Positions 59,708 to 64,000 of a DNA stretch of 64,000 nucleotides are shown piece after piece. A model generated the notes under the pieces. It had not been told where the DNA came from, made no database searches, and was given only the letters and a program-made list of their open reading frames with translations. The stretch comes from Adiantum capillus-veneris (Eukaryota; Streptophyta; Polypodiopsida; Polypodiales; Pteridaceae). Every line of letters begins with the position of its first letter. Position 1 is the first letter of the stretch. Made by a program: the position numbers and the translations under genes. The stretch covers positions 154,703,557 to 154,767,556 of the forward strand of contig CM043952.1 in the NCBI GenBank assembly GCA_014529385.2. The letters are read 5' to 3'.

Positions 59708-62440
59708 TCACTCACGTCCTTGGCTGTGATGCGCTTTGTGGGACGAGTTTCTGGTCATGTACTCCACCCCCATAATGATGTATTCCTTCCCTGATTGAGT
59801 GCAAGGTAGTGGCCCTATTGCATCTATCCCCCATTTTTCAAATGGACCATAGGTTTTGATTGGATGCTGATTTTCATGGGTAAGAGGCCTTGGTCCATCT
59901 TTTTGGCAAACCTCACATGTGCGGCACCAATGTTGTACATCTCGATGGAGGCTTGGCCACGTGAACCCTGCTTGTAAAATCTTTCTGCTAGTAATCTCTT
60001 GGGCAAAGTGGCCACCACACACACCTTCATGACAGCTAAACAAAATATCCTTTATCTCTTGGGATGCAGGAACTCTCCTTAAGACAGCATCTTTCCCTCT
60101 ACAATACAAGTCTTCATTGACTAAGCTATAGCTGGTAGCCTTTTTTGCCAACCACCTACGTTCACTTTTACTCATACCAGAGGGTGCTTCACAATGCTCA
60201 AGAAAGTAAAGTAAATCATGCAGCTCCTCCTTTCCCTGGTATAAAGGACTTTTCACAAGGATAGCACCTACTATGAGAGTTTGTAGTTCTTCACCTGCTA
60301 AGGCATCTGCTTCTCGATTTTGATCTCTAGGTACAAAGTGCACTCGAACTTCTTTAAAACCCTTCAACAAGGCCTTTGCTTCCCTCATCTTAACAGACAA
60401 TTTGTCATTTTTACAGGCCCATACACCAACCATTTGCTTAACAATCAACATGGAGTCACCAAAAACATTTAGCTTTGTAATGCCCTGAGAAAGACAACAT
60501 TGCAACCCTAAAACAAGGGCATGGTACTCTACCTCATTGTTAAAATGAACCTCTTTTAGATGAAACCCTTTTTCAAAGATCTTCTCCTTCTCTGGACCTA
60601 ATATTACTATGCCTGCTGATGCCTTGTCTTTGGTCCTCTTGTAAGCCCCATCAAAATACAGACTGTGTGCTCCCAGTAGAACTTCAGGCTCCGGGATAGG
60701 TGGTACCTTACTAGGTGCCTCTTTCTTGGCCTTCTCATAACACCTTTGTGTGAGGACATCTGCCAAACAAGCACGGGTGTAATCCTCTACTTGTAGTGTG
60801 TAGTCAAACTCTTGAAGCTGCACCACCCACTTTGCTATTCTTTGAGACAATTCCATGTGTTGTAGGGCATATGGAAAAACCTCCTCAGTTGTGATCACCA
60901 CAAATTGTCTCAGAAGTAAGTAAGCCCGAAACTTCTCCACTGCAAATTTAAGAGCTAGCACCAATTGCTCAGTTGCGCTGAAACCCTTTTCAACAGCTGT
61001 CATCACTCTACTAGAGAAGTAGACTGGTCTCATGAGAGATGTCTTTGGGTCTTTTTGCATCAAGACAGCTCCTAGAGCTTCTGGACCTACACTAGGATTT
61101 ACATAGAATAATTCACCCCATGTGGGTTGTAGGACGACAGGCAATGAGCTCAAAATGGTTTTAACTTCTTGAAAGCACCTTTCACCCTCCTCACTCCATG
61201 TCAATGTAGTGTGTTTAGTGAGCTGCTGCAAAGGATAGATCGCCTGAGAAAGGAGATGTATGAATCGTCCCATGTAGCAAACCTTTTGAATGAAGGAGAC
61301 TAGTTGCTTCACGTTTGAAGGAGTAGGTAAAGCTAACAATGTCTTTACCTTTTCAGGGTCAGCCTCAATACCATCTTGAGACACAACATGGCCTAGTAGA
61401 GTGACCTTGCTCTCACCTATGTGGCACTTGTCTTTATTCAATTGCCCACCCAATTGGGCCAAACGGGTGAAACCTTCATCAACCTTGGACAGATGTACTT
61501 CCCTAGAGCTGTAAATGCAAAAATCATCAATGAAGACTCGTATGGACTTACCAAAGTAAGGTTGAAACACCAAGTTCATAAACCTCTGGAAAGTAGCTGG
61601 GGCATTAGTTAAACCAAAAGGCATAACTCTATAAGCAAAACACCCCCAAGGTGTTATGAAGGTAGTCTTTCTTTGGTCTTCATCTGCAATTCTGATTTGG
61701 AAATAGCCTGAGTACCCATCACACACTGTGTACCTTTCATGACCAGCCACTTCATTTAGTATTTCATCTTGAAAAGGCAAAGGAAAATGGTCCCTTTTTG
61801 TGGCTGCGTTTAGAGGCTTGTAATCCACACATACCCTCCACTTCTCATTTTTCTTTGGTGCTACCACAACTGGAGACACCCACTCAGAATCTTCCACTGG
61901 GTAGCTAAATCCTGCCTTGAGTAATCTTTTTACTCCTTTTAAGAGTGCATCTTGTTGCACTAGCCCTAATCTCCTTAGCCTTTGCACCACTGGTTTGGCA
62001 CCTTCCTTTAATTGGATATAGTGTTGGCTTACCGTCACTCCTTTAATGTGCTCGTAATCAATTATAAAGAGGCCAGCATGCTTCTTTAGTACCTGCAAAT
62101 AGGGTTCTCTCTCTTCTTCTAGTAGGTCCTTAGCTAGCATCTCCTCTAAGCCTGTGGCTTCTTCCTTGTTTAGAGAGTCTTGACCACCTTCTCCTTCTGG
62201 GTTTCGTAGTATTATTCCCATGACTTCCAAAGAGCTAGCATCCTCCTCAGATGACTCATCCTCAGATGAAGAGCAGCTGCTTGTGCTCCATTCATCCATA
62301 GAAGTCTCCATCTCTAGGTCTTGTTGTCTACCCTGCTTCATGTCATACACAATTTTTTGTTGCTTGCCACCTACCTTATGATTTTGTCGCAACTCAAGGG
62401 AACCTGTCTCCCAATCTTGCCTAGCTTTCATAGCCATAAG
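59708..62440 (-). pseudogene. gypsy RT, RNase H, second RNase H and integrase N-terminus
   Basis: A 909-codon frame. RT (residues ~150-340) has VAPKKNEKWRVCVDYKPLN, CDGYSGYFQI, VMPFGLTNAPATF and the catalytic FIDDF. RNase H 1 (~440-560) has YVNPSVG and ALKFAVEKFRAYLL; its first Asp is replaced by Asn. A second, archaeal-type RNase H (~610-725) has all four acidic positions: YFDGAYK, NEVEYHAL, GDSMLIVK and NREADALA. The integrase zinc finger (HEGVCGGHF, CRTCEVCQ) and first catalytic Asp (WGIDAIGPLP) follow. The frame is lost near 59745 after GVEYMTRN. It is in frame with the protease ORF across one TGA at 62441-62443. Confidence 0.93.
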
Positions 62441-63019
62441 TCAAGGTCTTCCAAGGATTAGCGAATAGCCCTCCCCCTTAGTTGGGATTACATAAGCATA
62501 AATTGAGATTGCCACACCAAAAGCTGAAACCTTCACTCCATTAACCTTTCCCACACAAGCCACCCTTACATTATTTGCCATCTTAGCTTGTAAGGAAGTT
62601 TGCTCGTTTACTTCCAAACCCAACCTGTGCATTAATTTCTCTGTCATAACACAAATCTTGGCTCCACCATCTACGTACACATTGGAGACTCGCTGACTCT
62701 TAATCTCTGCATCAATGACTGGCACGATATCCTTCATGCCTCTTGCACTAATAGACCCAACTGACTTTGCCTTAGCCCTCCTGGTGCTGACCATCTTAGA
62801 CCATGTTCTACGCATCTTTAGGGAAAGGTGGAGGAGTTGCTGCCATGAAATCTTTGGTCCTTGCTTACTCACATCTGCTACCAAGTCGTAAGGTATGGAT
62901 CCTACCCCAAGTGGAAAGTCTTCTACTCCTATGTGCCTCCTTGACCTACTCTTCCTTTTCTTGTCTCCTATCACTTGGGAAGAACCCTCATTCCCTTTAT
63001 CCGGCTCTGAAGCTTCCAT
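62441..63019 (-). pseudogene. gypsy protease region
   Basis: 193 codons with the retropepsin loop VYVDGGAKICVMTEKLMHR (DGGA instead of the common DSGA), then MANNVRVACVGKVNGVKVSA and the end motif YSLILGRP. The next codon is TGA, where the family has Trp (LGRPWL), and the RT ORF continues in the same frame. The upstream part is a Lys/Arg-rich linker. It would cut the Gag-Pol precursor. It is separated from gag by the 70-bp duplication frameshift. Confidence 0.88.
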
Positions 63020-63090
63020 TCTTCCTTTTCTTGTCTCCTATCACTTGGGAAGAACCCTCATTCCCTTTATCCGGCTCTGAAGCTTCCATT
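62951..63090. repeat. exact 70-bp tandem duplication in gypsy gag-protease linker
   Basis: 62951-63020 is repeated without visible change at 63021-63090 (each begins CTTCCTTTTCTTGTC and ends GAAGCTTCCATT). Seventy is not a multiple of three, so it shifts the frame. Removing one unit restores a continuous gag-protease frame. Confidence 0.97.
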
Positions 63091-64000
63091 TTATAAGTTA
63101 TTTGTCTCCTAACTCTCTTTATTGGCATGGCAACAGCTTCCTCCATTTTTTCTTTTCCTTTATCCTTACCATTGTCAAGACTTATGACATAGATAGCCCT
63201 GTCCTCCCCTCCTGATGGTAGTGGAGGGATCTCTGCTAGTGCTTGTGGTGGTGGAGGAGGGGGTCTCAATATTTGGATTGGTGGAGCCACCTGTGCATTT
63301 TGTCCATTTAGTGGCCTAGCTCGAGGAGGAGTGACTTGTTGGCGAGGAGGCCGTCTTTGATTACCATTTCCTTGATAGCGTCGTGGATGGGGGCAATAAT
63401 ACATGTCGTGACCTACCTCTCCACAGTTGTAGCAAATGTACTCACGTGCTTGCCTTTGTCCTTCTTGTCTATTTCGTTCATTTCCTTGCTAGGGAGCCCT
63501 CATACCTTGAACCAGATTGATGGACAGGCTCTCTAGTTGATTGGTGATTTGTTGAAGTAATTCTTTTTGAGAGGACTCTTGGTCTGTTGCTCCTGTCCCT
63601 GCTACTACCCTTGCCGTAGGTTGAGCTAGTGGTGGAGGCTCCATTCCCCCTTGTAGTTGAGCTTGGAATTTTAACTTCCTATCCTTGTCCCTTGCATAAG
63701 TCATAGCTTTATCAAAGGTATCTAGGAATTTACCTTTTACCTTTTCTCGAAGGATGGGGTAAAGCCCTGCCAGGAAATAGTCCTTCTTTAGGCATTCTGG
63801 CGCCCTTTCTCCTTCACCTAGTGATGGACACCATTTCTCCCACATGTTGGAAAACTTTCCTTCATAGCTTCTATAGTCATTGGGTGATGTTTGGTGTAGC
63901 TCTAAGAGCTGTCTCCATATCTCCTCTGGAGGCTCATGGCGGCGAAATTCTTCGATGAAGGCCATCTTTAAGGACTCCCAGTCTCTTCTTTCTTCAGGTG
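63021..64000 (-). pseudogene. gypsy gag, N-terminus outside window
   Basis: A minus-strand frame from beyond 64000. The capsid domain (63489-63965) has PPEEIWRQLLELHQTSPNDY, CLKKDYFLAGLYPILREKV and KFLDTFDKAMTYA, the retrotransposon gag pattern. TAG at 63489-63491 interrupts the frame. It continues in register to a CCHC knuckle (CYNCGEVGHDMYYC, about 63400-63441) and a Pro-rich linker. Gag forms the particle and packages element RNA. The single TAG is followed by CAA; this is more likely a decayed Gln codon than a regulated readthrough, because it lies before the zinc knuckle and not at the gag-pol border. Confidence 0.88.

Larger units (their letters stand above)
57081..64000 (-). mobile_element. 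Tat-like Ty3/gypsy retrotransposon, 3' part, runs off the window
   Basis: A minus-strand element inserted in CACTA A. The 3' LTR lies at the left, then a polypurine tract, integrase, two RNase H domains, RT, protease and gag, with the 5' LTR beyond 64000. After correction for a 70-bp duplication, gag through integrase was one reading frame. It carries at least two stops in gag-protease, one frameshift and one stop in integrase, and a duplication frameshift, so it is dead. The second RNase H between RNase H and integrase is the mark of the plant Tat clade. Confidence 0.9.

Noticed and set aside
62441-62443. TGA between protease and RT as a programmed recoding site
   Set aside because: It replaces the conserved Trp of LGRPW, and plant Tat elements do not normally need a stop there; point decay is simpler.
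63489-63494. TAG CAA as a programmed readthrough signal in gag
   Set aside because: It precedes the zinc knuckle, so it does not lie at a gag-pol border, and the element has several other clear inactivating changes.

Overview
This window looks like repeat-dense nuclear DNA of a land plant. There is no rRNA, tRNA or recognisable intact host gene. Almost everything that can be identified is transposable-element sequence: Ty1/copia and Ty3/gypsy LTR elements, two copies of one CACTA (En/Spm) family, a hAT relic, LINE ORF1 relics, and foldback repeats. Long GA/CT microsatellites are unusually frequent, with at least ten tracts of 20-100 bp. Plant assignment rests on the copia primer site matching the plant initiator tRNA-Met 3' end, the plant-type CACTA gene pair, and a Tat-like gypsy element with a second RNase H. 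Species cannot be fixed from sequence alone. The GA-richness and old nested repeats would fit a fern or another non-seed plant, but that is a guess.

Layout. 1-9.5 kb: unidentified relics, two direct copies of an unnamed 1.5-kb repeat, and an ORF1-only LINE lying between GA and CT tracts. 9.5-15.5 kb: a (CT)38-C35 tract, then a decayed minus-strand gypsy gag-protease-RT fragment. 15.5-28.2 kb: an LTR element without its own obvious genes (element X, two LTRs, tRNA-Asp-like primer site, polypurine tract) that holds a second gypsy element (Y) keeping its gag-protease half. 28.9-31.8 kb: a plus-strand gypsy relic (W). 32-34 kb: a second LINE ORF1 fragment abutting a hAT transposase relic. 35.5-35.9 kb: a 215-bp-arm inverted repeat. 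38.1 kb to beyond the end: a nested tower.

The nested tower is the clearest structure. An outer CACTA element (A) begins at 38101. It is interrupted by a complete copia element (39311-44792, target duplication CGCTC), by a second CACTA copy of the same family (B, 48468-56145, target duplication AGG), and by a Tat-like gypsy element (from 57081, running off the window). Removing the first two insertions restores A to co-linearity with B, so the order of events is internally proven: A first, then the others.

CACTA B shows the family gene plan on the minus strand: a Transposase_24 (TNPA-like) gene of three exons and a TNP2 transposase gene of six exons, with splice sites that rebuild one protein frame. 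TNP2 of B carries two in-frame stops, one of which is absent from the older copy A. Upstream of TNP2, B carries a piece of a heavy-metal-associated (HMA/HIPP-type) host gene between two roughly 80-bp direct repeats, a probable gene capture. All LTR-element pol genes carry stops or frameshifts, so no element here looks autonomous.
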